Made by a program: the position numbers and the translations under genes
Shown: positions 48,801 through 59,818 of the stretch, piece by piece
How positions within the stretch are numbered: the stretch's first letter is position 1
Layout: each line of letters starts with the position of its first letter
Assembly (NCBI GenBank): GCA_027625915.1
Contig: JANTQA010000047.1
Coordinates: forward strand, 2,604,001 to 2,668,000
DNA: 64,000 nucleotides
Reading direction: 5' to 3'
From: Anaeramoeba flamelloides
Taxonomy: Eukaryota; Metamonada; Anaeramoebidae
Notes under the pieces: generated by a model
What the model was told of the DNA's origin: nothing
The model's database searches: none
Seen by the model: the letters and a program-made list of their open reading frames with translations, nothing else

Positions 48801-49336
48801 CCCTCGTCAGCCAAAATTCATATCAAAATATTCTAGAATTAATCCAAAATTATGCTTTTATTCAAAGCTTTGATTATATTTATTTGCCACCATACCTGAA
48901 ATCCAATTCGCAATTAGAAGACCAACAGTTTTCAATGAAGCTGGTGGAAATTTACACTAGAGTGACACCAGAATTTTTAAATGTGCCCAAAAAATTATGG
49001 GGTAAGGAAATTTGGGTTTTGGCAATTAACCAAATTTCTTCAATAATACAATATAAAACGCCAATATTAAAGTTAAACTGCTTAGCTAAATGTGCAAAAA
49101 TAATTAACAATATCATCATATTTTCTGGAACTTCGGAATTTGGTGCAGACCTCGTTCTTCCAATCATAATTTATATAATAATCGTATCGAATCCAACCAA
49201 TTTTCCTTCAAATATCCACTTCATTGAAACGTTTTTAGATTCACAACTATTAACTAAAAATACAGAATATTGGTTTACAATGATACAATCTGCTTTTACT
49301 TTTTTAAAAAATTTGGATTTAAATAAATTGCCTTAG
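42831..49336 (+). CDS. RasGAP (IQGAP/GAPA type) + RasGAP_C + VPS9 fusion protein
   Basis: Exons 42831-42978, 43104-43678, 43746-43778 and 47111-49336 join to 993 residues. Residues 1-110 look coiled-coil. The Ras GTPase-activating domain (about 150-400) has an arginine-finger-like Arg201 in LLSRNKALAK, FVRSALREPI, IPYGIRYL and FLRFLNPIIVTP (318-329). A Lys/Ser/Glu low-complexity insert spans about 488-612. RasGAP_C, known from IQGAPs, spans about 640-765 and ends MISFDNYIKSLL. The last ~120 residues are a VPS9 domain (KLNCLAKCAKIINN, GADLVLPIIIYIIIVSNPTN, SNIHFIETFLD, YWFTMIQSAFTFL), the Rab5-family exchange module. The inferred role is to switch Ras off and Rab5 on at one membrane site. No calponin-homology or IQ motif is seen. 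The 33-nt third exon is the least certain part. Confidence 0.85.
43779..47110 (+). other. 3.3-kb intron of the RasGAP-VPS9 gene
   Basis: Donor GTAAAC after the micro-exon, acceptor TAATAG before SEKDEKKIE. It holds the hairpin at 45735-45828 and a stretch around 45225-45500 that is less A/T-rich and has a 69-codon frame of unknown meaning. The rest is A/T-rich. One or more unrecognised small exons cannot be excluded. Confidence 0.65.
45735..45828. repeat. Long imperfect hairpin in RasGAP-VPS9 intron
   Basis: Perfect 16-bp arms AAATATGATATTGTTC (45735-45750) and its complement (45813-45828) continue inward with a few mismatches (AGTG..AAGATTA) to a stem of about 34 bp. The loop contains GTTCTTCGAAC. 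It is unlike the other hairpin families here. It could be a structured RNA or a small fold-back element. Confidence 0.6.
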
Positions 49337-51193
49337 AACAATGTAATACATTGATCTTTTAAATTTTCCTTAAAAATTATAAATAAATCAAAATTAATTT
49401 CATTTTTCTTTATTAGTTTATTAATTTTATTTAGTTAGATGAATTAATTGTCAAGAATACTATTAAAAGCTAAAATCGCTGTTCAAAAATTCTGTCTCAC
49501 CTTGAATAATAAATTGAAATATCTATATGTCTTAATATACGGGAACAATGTTTTTTTTAAAGAATTTGTTTAAATGAATATAGACAACTAAATTTGACTA
49601 GAATATTGTTAAAACCAACCCCCAATTCACTATTTGGGTTCGATAAACCCCGAATCTTTTACTTAGAATTGAAAAAAAATAAAAATATTCTCAGCGTTTT
49701 ATTATTTTTTAGTTACTATAATCAAAATCATTTTAAGATCAGTCAATAAGAGTTTGAGTTTGCTGGTTTTTCTTCCAAAAGACAAATAAATAACGAAAAC
49801 CATTTTATTTCTTTGTAAAAATGAAATTTCTTTTAAAATTTTTTTCTTGAAAAAATACAACTCCTGATTTTTTGTACCGATTAGAAAACAGTCCACCAAA
49901 GCAAAACAATTTTAAAACCAAAAATTTAAATTAAACTATTATTTCAATGTATTGAGAAAATAAATTGCTCTTTTTTGTTCTTTTCTTCAACTAAAAAAAA
50001 AATAAAATCTAATTACAACCAAACATTCAAGCTACAAACATTGTTATTTCTGATGTTTATTTTTATTTTTTAAATCCATTTTGTAATAAATAATCTCAAA
50101 AAGTAAATCTCATGAATGAAAATGAATACCAAATCCCCGATGTCTATTATGGATTTAATTTTTAAAAAAAATTTCACTTCAAAAAAAGCAATTAAAAATG
50201 ATTTTCCAGTCTTAATCTTCCCTGAATTCTGTTTTATACTTTAGAATTCGAAATTGAAATGGTTGTTTTCTTTTTAAAAAAATTATTCCAAAAAAATAAA
50301 ATACCTTCTTATGTTTTGAAAAATTGTAGTATTTCACGACATTTAGTTTTTAGAACCAATCTATTTTGTATCAATCTCTTATGATCAAAAAACCAAGTAT
50401 CTAAACTTTTTTAACCATGTTAAATTCAAATTTCAATAATTAACTCTTCATTCAATACCAAATTTATAGATTTTTAATTATATTTTAACACAATAAGCAA
50501 AAAATGTTTCAGTTTTTTATATTTGAATTTTTTTCTTTATTAGTTTATTAATCAACAATTCTCTATCAATTTTAATAATAACATAAGGGTGAATACTATT
50601 TTTGGTGTCCATGACAGGAAATTAGAAAAAATAAAAAATACCAAAATTGTAGCGAAAGAAATATATATATATATTTGTAGTCAATAATAACTGATTATTA
50701 AATCTAATTATTATGTCAATACCAGTAAAAGAATTTTTCAAAATATTCAAATGATGAGTCACATATATGATTAACCTTCAATAGCAATATCCTTCAATTT
50801 TAGCCTTCTCCTATTATAGAAGCTAATTCCTTCCGGGGCTAGTAACTATTATTTTTTTTTGACCAATTTCAAAACAATTATTCCTTATCAAGAAATAAGT
50901 TTAATATGAAAATAAGCAGTTTTTAAAATATAAGTAATTGGCAAAAAATTTTCTCAATGGAATAAATTTATGGATAAAAAATTTGAAAGAGACTAGTCCC
51001 TTTAGAAGAAACTAAATTGAATTCTCAGGGCTTTCGGATAAATTTGTTTTCAAGATCTTTTTCAGAAATAAAAAAAACCTAACAGTTATTGTTATCCAAC
51101 AAAGGTATAATAATTTTATTGGCTAGTGTATACTTGAGGGCTTAAATTCTTTTATTTTCGGCTGACAAAAATTATTTTGGTTTTTGTAAAGTA
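49337..51193. other. Convergent intergenic spacer
   Basis: Lies between the 3' ends of the RasGAP-VPS9 gene and the GILT gene. It includes an R3 end fragment (49494-49560, CTCACCTTGAATAATAAATT), a short stretch like the right end of the 5038-5793 element (50797-50833) and a GGGACTAG-type element (50836-51001). An (AT)n run lies near 50660. Nothing else was recognised. Confidence 0.6.
50836..51001. mobile_element. GGGACTAG element, copy 2
   Basis: A 166-bp unit from GGGCTAGTAACTATTATT to GAAAGAGACTAGTCCC. The interior TAAGTAATTGGCAAAAAATT is shared with the 52371 copy. Confidence 0.65.
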
Positions 51194-52012
51194 TTACTTG
51201 GAGCATGCATCTGGTTTAGGTCCTTGGTATAATTCACAGATCTTATCCCTAATATAGTCCCAGGTTGGACATTTTCCATCGTCAGAACTCCAAACACAAA
51301 ACTCAACACCATTAATAAAAACAGTTGGGCTTTTATTGAATTAATATAGATTTGAAAAAAAAGAAGAAAAATTTCATTACTGAGAAAAAATTCAAAATAA
51401 AAACAATTTGTTTTCAAGAAAACAACAAAGAGAAAAAAAAAAAAAAAACTTACACATATTTTACAGGATATTTAGTATTCATAGAATCAATTGAGACTTT
51501 TAATAACTGGGGTGATTCCTTTGAATAACATTCTTTCATTTGGTTCCAATCTAAACCTTCTTTGGCACCACATTTCTCAGCATTGAATGGTATTTGCGAT
51601 TGATCTTGATCAAGACATTTAATAAAGTTAAAATAAGTCCATTTGTCTGGGTAATATTTCTGAGCACAAAGCTCATACCTATTACCTTGGCATTCACTTG
51701 GTCCGTGCATACCTATTTCACAATAAAAAAAAAATGACAAATTATAAACTTTTAAAAAAAAAACAAAAGATGGAAAAAAGAGAATGTACATGAAAACGTA
51801 AGTTGGTTGTTGTTGTTCTCATACTTTGCAGCAAAATCAAAATTCATCGTAAAAATATCTCCAATACTTTCGATTAATTTTGGTGCAACTTCAGTCTCAA
51901 ATTGGCCCGACCACGGGCACTTACTCTCAACAACCACTTCAACTGCAACTTTGTCATACGAAAGTGCTTGGATTAAGAAAAAAGAGAAGATCAGAAAAAG
52001 ATCAATTTTCAT
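51194..52012 (-). CDS. GILT-like lysosomal thiol reductase
   Basis: Three exons (52012-51790, 51712-51454, 51329-51194) join to 205 residues, a usual GILT length. GILT enzymes reduce disulfides of proteins in acidic endosomes and lysosomes. Residues 1-18 form a signal peptide (MKIDLFLIFSFFLIQALS), so the protein enters the secretory path. The thioredoxin-like site is at VVESKCPWSGQF (Cys32), and the GILT signature CMHGPSECQGNRYELC (75-90) fits C.HG..EC..N....C, with Met for the usual Gln. The C-terminal part has VPTVFINGVEF and several Cys. Oddity: the site is CPWS, so the resolving Cys is replaced by Ser35, as in some insect GILT-like proteins, which may limit it to mixed-disulfide chemistry. 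Introns are 77 and 124 bp. The start is the ATG that directly gives the signal peptide. Confidence 0.9.
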
Positions 52013-55000
52013 AATTTTGGGAAATAAAATTATATATTTGCAAAACAAGAAAAAATGGAACCTTGAAACAAATCAATGTATATTGAAATTTATCAAACAA
52101 AATATAATCTAAAATGTGTCTTCTGTATTAGGTTTCATTTCCTGAAACTTGAATGAAGTTTATTTCTCGTTTAAATTTCGAAGATTACTTTTGTTTTTAT
52201 GGTTTGAATTGAGAAAATTCATCTATTTTCATTTTTATAAGCTATTTTTGCTTTCATTTATGATTCTTTGTTTACCCAATAAACATTAAGTGAACTTAAT
52301 AATATTAAATTTGAATTTAATTTATTAAAAGAAAATTCAATATCAAGCTTTAACTCTTTTTTATTTTTAAGGGACTAGTCTCTATTATTTTTTTTTTCAC
52401 CTATTTATAAATAAGTTTTCCAAATCTAGAAATCTGTTTAATATTGAAAATGAATGATTTTTCAAATCTAAGTAATTGGCAAAAAATTTTCTCAATAACT
52501 ATTAAGTTTAGGTAAAAAAAAAAATTAATAGAGATTAATCCCTTAAATCAACATAAAAAGAATCATTATTGTTGTTGAAAAAAAACTTGTAAACTATATA
52601 AACCCAGTTTCAATTTAAAAGTCTGGCATTGATCAACTAGAAAGATCAAGCCTAAATACTCTAGAAAACATTAATGAATAATCAGTAAACAGTGTAAGTG
52701 TTTATTGAAGTTCTGATATTTTAAAAGAAATTCTAACAATAAATGATTAAATTCGAAAATTTAACTCAAAAATAGAGACAATTTTTAAAATAAATCATAT
52801 CATAAAAAAAATCAAAAAATTTAAAAAAAATTGAAACTAAATTTTAAAAAAAGTGAAAAAATTTCCAAAAATTGTTAGAAATACCTAAAAAGGAGTTAAA
52901 GAGAGGGACTATGGCTCAAAAATTTGTTGAAATACACTCTTTATTTCTTGGGATCAACAAGAACTATTACATTTCAATAATATCATAATTTGTAATTTTC
53001 TCTATTCAGATTCTTAATTTGAAGTTAATACTTGAAAAACAAACACAGGACATTTTATTCCAACGTGAATTATCAACTGTTTTATTATTAACAAAATAAT
53101 ATTTTACTAAGAAAAAAAATGTAGTGGTTATGGTAAACACTTTCAACTTACAATTAAGAATATGATTATGGAAAAATATCAAATTCGGTCAGAGTTTGAA
53201 AATTAATGGTATGACTGGATCTAAAAAGGTAAAGGGGATATATCAACGACTTTTTTGTACGATTGTTCCCTAATAATTGTTTTATTATAGTTGGTCCTTA
53301 ATATTTACAATCCCTGAAATTTGAAAAAATATTATCTTGATTCAGGTGTGGTTACTTGTTAATTTGGTAATTATAGGACCAATCTTGTCCTTGGTATCGG
53401 TTTTAAGATAGTAGCCATGGTAAATGAAAATTTTTCATTTTTTTTTGTAATTTTTAAGAGGACGAGAAAATAATATTTTTTTTTACTTTGATTGTACTTC
53501 ATTGATTTTTATTATTCAAGTATTTCATTCATTAGATTTTTTAATTTTTTTTTTTCAGAGTCTCAAAGAAATTGCCACACTAGAATGTTAAGTTGACTTG
53601 CTTAAAATAATATTTTGATTGTTGAATGACATATCTTTTTTCTTTATTACAACATTCTATTGTGGTATTTAATTTTTTCATTTTTTATTTTTTCATCATA
53701 TTGAATTTTTTTAATCATGAAAATAAAAAACAATAAGAAAGTTTTTTTTATCAGTGACATTTATAATAATGGAATTTTATTTAAAAAGGATAACAACATC
53801 ACAATTGGTGGACTCGCAAAAGAAAATAAGAAGAGGACTTTTAAAGATAGAAATGTTCTAAAAATAATAATAAAACCAAAAAAATACTGGTTAGGGTTTT
53901 GAATACTTGTATTTGGTGGGATTGGTGAAGTGAATATGATTATATTTTATCAAATTTTAAACCACAATATATATATATATATATATGTGTGTGTGTTGCT
54001 TTCTAGGAATCCAATATTATCTTCTCACAAAAACAAAAATATTTATTTGAAAAGAAATAAAAATCAAATCAGTTTTATCAATTCTTTTCTCTTTTTTTTA
54101 TTGATGGTTACTACTAAAAAAAATATCAAATAATTTTTTAATAAAATTTTTTAGAGAATCTACGATCACATACAACAAAAAATAAATACGTTTCTCTCAT
54201 CTCTCTCATAATTATAAGATATCTTACGATGTAACTACTCCCTTAAGAGTCGTTCAAAAGGGTAATTTTTGACAATAAATTTTTTTTTTACAAAATCTGA
54301 ATTGAAGTGTGCAATATTAATAGATTGGTAGGTGTTTAAGAATAAATTTTGATTTTTAGGGTTGTAGAAGAAAATTTTGATTTTCTTTTTTATCATTAAC
54401 TAAATGAAAACAATTTTTTTTAAAAAAGTTCCAAATAAAACCAAACCTAATTAAAAATGATAATACATCTTAAAAATAACACTTTTTTATAATTTAACTA
54501 CAAATATATTAATATAACACTCTTATTTTTAGGATTTCGGAAAAAAAAAAAATAAATTGTTCAGAAATTGCTATTTTGAACCACTACTAAGGCTTATACC
54601 TGGCTTAAGATCATTCATCTAAGAACCAAATTAAAAAAGCCACTACACCCTACACAAGATAACCTTAATTCAAATTTCAGGTTTTGTCAACCTTAAAACG
54701 AATTCAATTCATGTTTTATATAACTTGATACACAAAGAACTGTACCATCAAAATTGATTTTGTTTTGGGGTTACTACCAAATACTGAACTATATGTTATG
54801 TTTATATTAGGAGAAAAAAAGTTGGGTTTATTTGAAACACAGCTTTAATGTTAAAAAAAATAGGATAATTTGACCACTTTAGATACAAAAAGCACTTATT
54901 CAAAAACTTGTCCATCCAAAGAAACATAGGAAAAACTTAACAAAAGTACAAACCAAAACCAAAGTGAGATCATTTCTGATTCTATTTGTGTATTTTACAT

Positions 55001-55045
55001 TTTTTAACCAAAAATCATTTTTTCACTTTAAACCAACAAACTTAA
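52013..55045. other. Divergent intergenic spacer
   Basis: Lies between the GILT gene (-) and the EF-hand gene (+) and contains both promoters. It holds a GGGACTAG-type element (52371-52543) and an (AT)n(GT)n microsatellite (about 53966-53997). A 61-codon ATG frame (53717-53902) has no recognisable domain, and I do not call it a gene. Confidence 0.6.
52371..52543. mobile_element. GGGACTAG element, copy 3, TTAA-flanked
   Basis: A 173-bp unit. The left end is TTAAGGGACTAGTCTCTATT and the right end is AATAGAGATTAATCCCTTAA, a 15-bp inverted repeat inside TTAA on both sides. There is no coding content. Confidence 0.75.
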
Positions 55046-58000
55046 ATGTGTAACAAACAATTCTTTTCCTTTTCCTTTGTCCAAAGAAACTTTTATTCTA
55101 AATTTTTTCTCCTTTTTTTCAAAATCTTCCCGCCTCCTAGCCAAAAAATTCGGAAAAACAGAACTAACTCTTTTAGAAGATAAAGTAAGGAACATTAAAG
55201 GCGGCAATCCAAAAGATTGTCATTTATCGATCGTCGATTTTGAATCCTTATTTGGTATTGATAACGAAGGTGCTACTCTCTTGCACAAAACTTTTGATTC
55301 TGACAAAAACGGAACAATCGAATGGAATGAATTATTAGGTAATTAACAGATCCAAGAAATTTTTTTCTTTTGAAGATTATTTTTCACTTTAAAGATTTTT
55401 GTTTTCACAAAACAAAAAAATTGTCTTAACTAATAAAGGTGGTCTTGCAATTTTGTCCACTGGGTCGACCGAAGAAAAAGCAGAAATGATGTTTAATACA
55501 TGGGTATATGATTTGTCTTTTTATATTTTTTTTTTTTTTTTCTTTACAATATTCACTCATTTACTCAAAACTTTTTTTTTTTTTTTTTTTTTTATATACT
55601 TTCTCTCTGTTTGGATAGGATGCTGACGGAAATGGTTCTCTTGATGAAAAAGAAGTTTACCAAATGATGCACTCTTCAATCACAATTGCAGCTGCAGCTA
55701 TCGTAAATTGTTTGACTTTTTTCACATCTATTTTTAGTTTAGTGTTTTAACTTGACAATAAGAAACAATTATCATCAGATCCCTTCACAACCTGTAAAAA
55801 TTAACACTAAAAAAGTAAAATTGTTTAAAAAAGCAAGCTTTATTATCTCTGAATTTCACCCCAAGATAAATCAAATTCATACAAGTGCAAATTTAAAAAA
55901 ATTTATCAATAAGTGTAAATTTAATTATAATGAATTGAATGAAACGACCTCGATTAAAAAATTGTGGTTTATTTTTCCTCTATTTGGGATTAATTTGTTA
56001 TTTTTATAAAGAAAAGAATGTTTGGGTGAGTTTCTGCTCTTTTAAAGTTCTGATCATTAAAGTATGGAAAGTTTTTTTAACCTCAAAATGTTGTTCTGCA
56101 ATTTTCAATTTTTAGTGTTTCTTCATTAGGTAATAATTTATCTTATCTTGGAAATGTTTCAAAACTAAAGCAATATTTAAAGAGGTGTGTTATTATAGTT
56201 GTTGTTGAGTTTGAGTTTTGGAGATTATTTTTATTGTCTCTGTTCTTTGACAATTTTCATTACTTTTTGATTTTTTTATTTGTCAAAAAATACTTTTTGA
56301 TTTTTAAAAAAGATTTTTAATTTGACAAATAAAATACAAAAATTGAATTTTAGTTGAATAAAATACTCAAAATGAATTCTACCTTGACGAAATTGAATTA
56401 GTATATAAAAAAGAATTATTTCAGATACTGATAAATTCAAATAAATATCTGAAAATTTTCAGTTCATTTTCCATTTGACAAATTTTTTTACATAAGCTTT
56501 GAAAAAGGCATTCTATTCTTTTAAATATTAAAAAACTATGTAAAATTGGTTGTGCTTTCAAAAAAGTTCTTTCTCTTGAGTTGTTTTGAAAGTTGAGAGA
56601 TGAGATAGGAGATTACAAAATGGGAAATTGAACTAAAAATTTTATTTAATATATTTGAATTTATTAGTATCTAATAATACGTATTATTCAATATTTTTTT
56701 AGATTGGCGAATGCGATTATTTTAACCATAAAACCCCTTTAATTAATATTTTTAACAACATATATTCCTGGCATTTTTATTATTATAATTCTAGTAGCAT
56801 TTGGGATAACAAAATCAAATATAAAATTTTATCAAAATTGGTTCATTATTAAAGAATTTCCAAAATAATCGAGGTCTGTACAATTTAATAAGAAAGAAAA
56901 CTTTTGAACACAAAATTGGTTAACTCAATAAATGAAATCAATAGATTAAATTTCGTTTAAACTGAGTGAAAATATACTTTTTTCATAAGATCATGTTTTG
57001 GTGTTGAGATAATTATTTAACATTGAATAAGTTTCATCTAGATGATTTTAAGAGACTTTCAAAGGTGATAAAATAATTTTTGGTTGAATTTCTCCTGCTT
57101 TGTAGGAGTTTTAATCAAATAATGTGGATATATTTTCAAGAAATCAATCAATCAACTCTAATATTAAAGTTTTGACTAATTGCAGGGCTTATTCAAACGA
57201 AGACACTAAAACCCCGAAGGTTTTTAAATTTTATACGAATTTATCAGAGAAAATTTCTAGAAATTTTTTTTGCAAAAGATATTTATATTTAAATCATTTT
57301 CACTGATTATTATTTTAATCTGAAAAATTTTTTAGTTGACTTAAAATATATCTACAAACATGACACAGGTTTTTAACAGTTTTTTTTTACACTTTCTGGT
57401 GTATTTTTAATAATTTTTAGTGTTAATTTTAATTTTTCCACCTTTTGACATGCTCTGATTGTCCTTTCAATTTCCAGAAATTGTTTTTTATTCACAGAAT
57501 GAATTTTAGAGCTGAAAGCTAACTCAAAAATATATTCATACGAATATTTATTTCAAAATGATATCGCTCATTTTTACAATCTCATTTTACAAAATCCATT
57601 TAACTAATAGAAGTAAATTTTTGTAAAAGCACTGTCCGAATTTTAAGGTTTGTGAAGATTACTTTTATGACTAATAAAATATTTATTGACTTAAAGGAAG
57701 GCTGAGCCAAGAATTTTTGTTAAAATTTAAAATTTAATGTTATTTTCGATATTTTTGTATTTTGTGAAACCCTTTTTACTATCCAAATACATTTTCGGTT
57801 ATCCAAATCTAAAATTTGCAACTTACCTTGAAAAGGTTTTAAAATCAATTTTCACTTGCTTTTCCCCTCGTTCCATGTTATTTTCAAGTATTCTAGAGTT
57901 TAGAGTGAGTGTAATAAAATAATTGAAAATTAAGTGAAGTTAGCTTTTCATAATAAATAAAAAAAAGTGATTTAAATATTGTCTTTGTACTATTTTGTTT

Positions 58001-59818
58001 CGTTCGAAAATTCATTATAATTTTTGATCAAAAAATGTTTTTATTTTTTTTTTTTATTGAGGAGGAAGTGTAAATTACACTTTAAGTTCCCTTTTACTTA
58101 AATTCCCTTTCAGAAATTTAAGCGTAAAATCATAGATTTTACGATTATTAATTAACGAAAATAATTTTAAGCTGTCATAATTTAAAATTATTTCATTAAA
58201 TTTTAATTCTTTTAACTTTTTCAGAAAAATTAATCTATCTTTTTCATAGGAAGGACATACCCATAAAAAGTGATCAATATTTTCTATTATTTCCTTATGT
58301 TCATATTTTAAACATAAAGGACAAAATTTATTTGAATTTTTATTTATTACATAATAATATCTATTTAAGCAGTTGGTAAATGTTCTGAATTTTAGAATTG
58401 TTGAACTTGATGGATAACTTAAATATCTTTGATATATAAATAAATTTTTTTGGTTTTTAATTATTGCGAAATATTTTTGTGGAGTGTCTTCAAGTGCCGT
58501 AGAGTGCCGTCAAGTGCCTAGGTTTTCCATAATTCAAAAGAATAGAATAAAATCTTTGATTTAACTCAATTCTTTTGAATTTTGGAAAACCTAACGACAC
58601 TTCCAACTGGTAGAATTCAACAACTCATTATAATTATATTTATAAATTTCTTTTTTAAGAAGGTTTAAACTCTCCGACTTCCAGTTAATTTTATTGTTTA
58701 TTCTTTGATTAAATTTTATTAATTTTTCCAGATAGGGTAGAGATAATTCTTTTAATTTGTTTAAAAAATGTTTTTATTAAAATCCTCGAAAATCCTTAAA
58801 TTTGCAATATTTTGAATTTTCTTTTCAATTGTCATTCTTTTAAATCGTTTTTATTGGCTGGTATATCCCATTCGAGAAAATACGTAGCTACATGGCTAGA
58901 TATAACTTTCTATTTTTAACACAAAAAATAGGAAAATAACAAAAATATTTTTATAGGATATTGTTATGTTTTAAGTTTCTTAATTGAAACTTATTCATTT
59001 TGTTTGAAAAAAACATTGTGGCTACTCGGTGGTTAGTCAATTTTGAAAAAAAGGGTGGGATTTTTTGGGAGAATTTTAAAAATCATAAATTTTCATTTTT
59101 AGCTTCTACATAAAAAATGACTTTTGCACAGATTTTAATATGTTGTTTTAAGGATTTTTTTGATTTATTTTCTTGATAGATTTTTTCAATTTTTGAGCTT
59201 TTTAAATTAAAACTTTTAAAAATTTTTCTAATTGATTTTTGAATTTTTTTTTTTTAATATTTCTTTTGTTTCTATTTAAAAGGAATTCAATGAAATCTAA
59301 GAGATCATTTCCAAAAATTTTTCCAAAATATGTAGTCTTTTCTTCATTTTTTTCATTATTTCAATTCCACTCACAAAACTATAAAAATAAAAATAATGTA
59401 GTGAAAATTTTTACTCATTTACAATTTAAAATCCAAAAATTTAAACGAAATAACCTTTTCTTGAAAATATTAATTATTATCGAATAATTTTAAATCCAAT
59501 ATTCACAATTACGTTTCAAAAGCAATGATGGGTCCAATGGGTGATCTTATGTCCACTCTTTCAGAAAAGCAAGCATCCGAACTAAGAACTGAAATCTCTG
59601 AATCAATCCAAACAAACATCAACCAAGAAGATGTCGAAGAAGCTGTAAAGCTTTTATTTAAGGAAGCAGACATTGATAATGATGGCAAAATCACCCTTGA
59701 AGAATTTAAACTCCATTGTCAATCCAACGATAATGCAATCAGCCCATTTGTTGAAGCACTTACAAATGTAGTTAAGCCAATTACAAATAAAGAAGAAGAA
59801 AATTGTGAGCAGATGTAA
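55046..59818 (+). CDS. Three-EF-hand calcium sensor, calcineurin-B/NCS-like
   Basis: Five exons (55046-55049, 55141-55338, 55439-55503, 55619-55709, 59523-59818) join to 217 residues. Canonical calcium loops lie at 54-65 (DSDKNGTIEWNE), 90-101 (DADGNGSLDEKE) and 169-180 (DIDNDGKITLEE). FGKTELTLLEDKV, FESLFGI and GGLAILSTGSTEEKAE follow the plan of calcineurin B and neuronal-calcium-sensor-type regulators, which bind and control a partner enzyme. A long Met/Ala/Ser linker (110-135) separates EF2 from EF3. There is no Gly2, so no N-myristoylation. The first coding exon is only ATGT: spliced to CC it reads MSKKFG. Exon 4 probably ends before GTTTGA, since the alternative GTAAAT donor would put a stop into exon 5. 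The last intron is 3813 bp. Confidence 0.85.
58037..58860 (-). mobile_element. LINE (non-LTR retrotransposon) 3' fragment, split by a hairpin element
   Basis: On the minus strand a frame ending at 58075 reads about 135 codons, with a zinc-knuckle-like CPLC..HFLWVCPS block (residues around FCPLCLKYEHK and DHFLWVCPSYEKDR), typical of the C-terminus of LINE polyproteins behind the reverse transcriptase. A stop, a UTR of about 20 bp and an A-rich tail (58041-58055 read in reverse) follow. Upstream of the hairpin the frame continues with KHFLNKLKELSLPYLEKLIK. Further upstream (about 58780-58860) a coding-like stretch is in another frame. It is 5'-truncated and inactive. The same 3' end occurs at 8660-8780. 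Confidence 0.7.
58485..58605. mobile_element. Hairpin element inserted in the LINE
   Basis: The core 58519-58593 is a near-perfect hairpin from TAGGTTTTCCATAATTCAAA to TTTGGAAAACCTA. Its left flank carries AAGTGCCGTAGAGTGCCGTC and its right flank ACGACACTTCC. LINE coding sequence lies on both sides, so the insertion boundaries can be read directly. Confidence 0.75.

Larger units (their letters stand above)
55710..59522 (+). other. 3.8-kb intron of the EF-hand gene
   Basis: Carries an antisense LINE 3' part (58037-58860) split by a hairpin element (58485-58605). The rest (55710-58036 and 58861-59522) is A/T-rich without recognised features. Confidence 0.8.

Noticed and set aside
53717-53902. 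61-codon ATG frame in the GILT/EF-hand spacer
   Set aside because: No recognisable domain, no relative in the window and A/T-biased Lys/Asn/Ile content. It is not distinguishable from chance.
55752-56009. 85-codon frame in the EF-hand intron
   Set aside because: No EF-hand or other motif, and the exon 4 to exon 5 join is complete without it.
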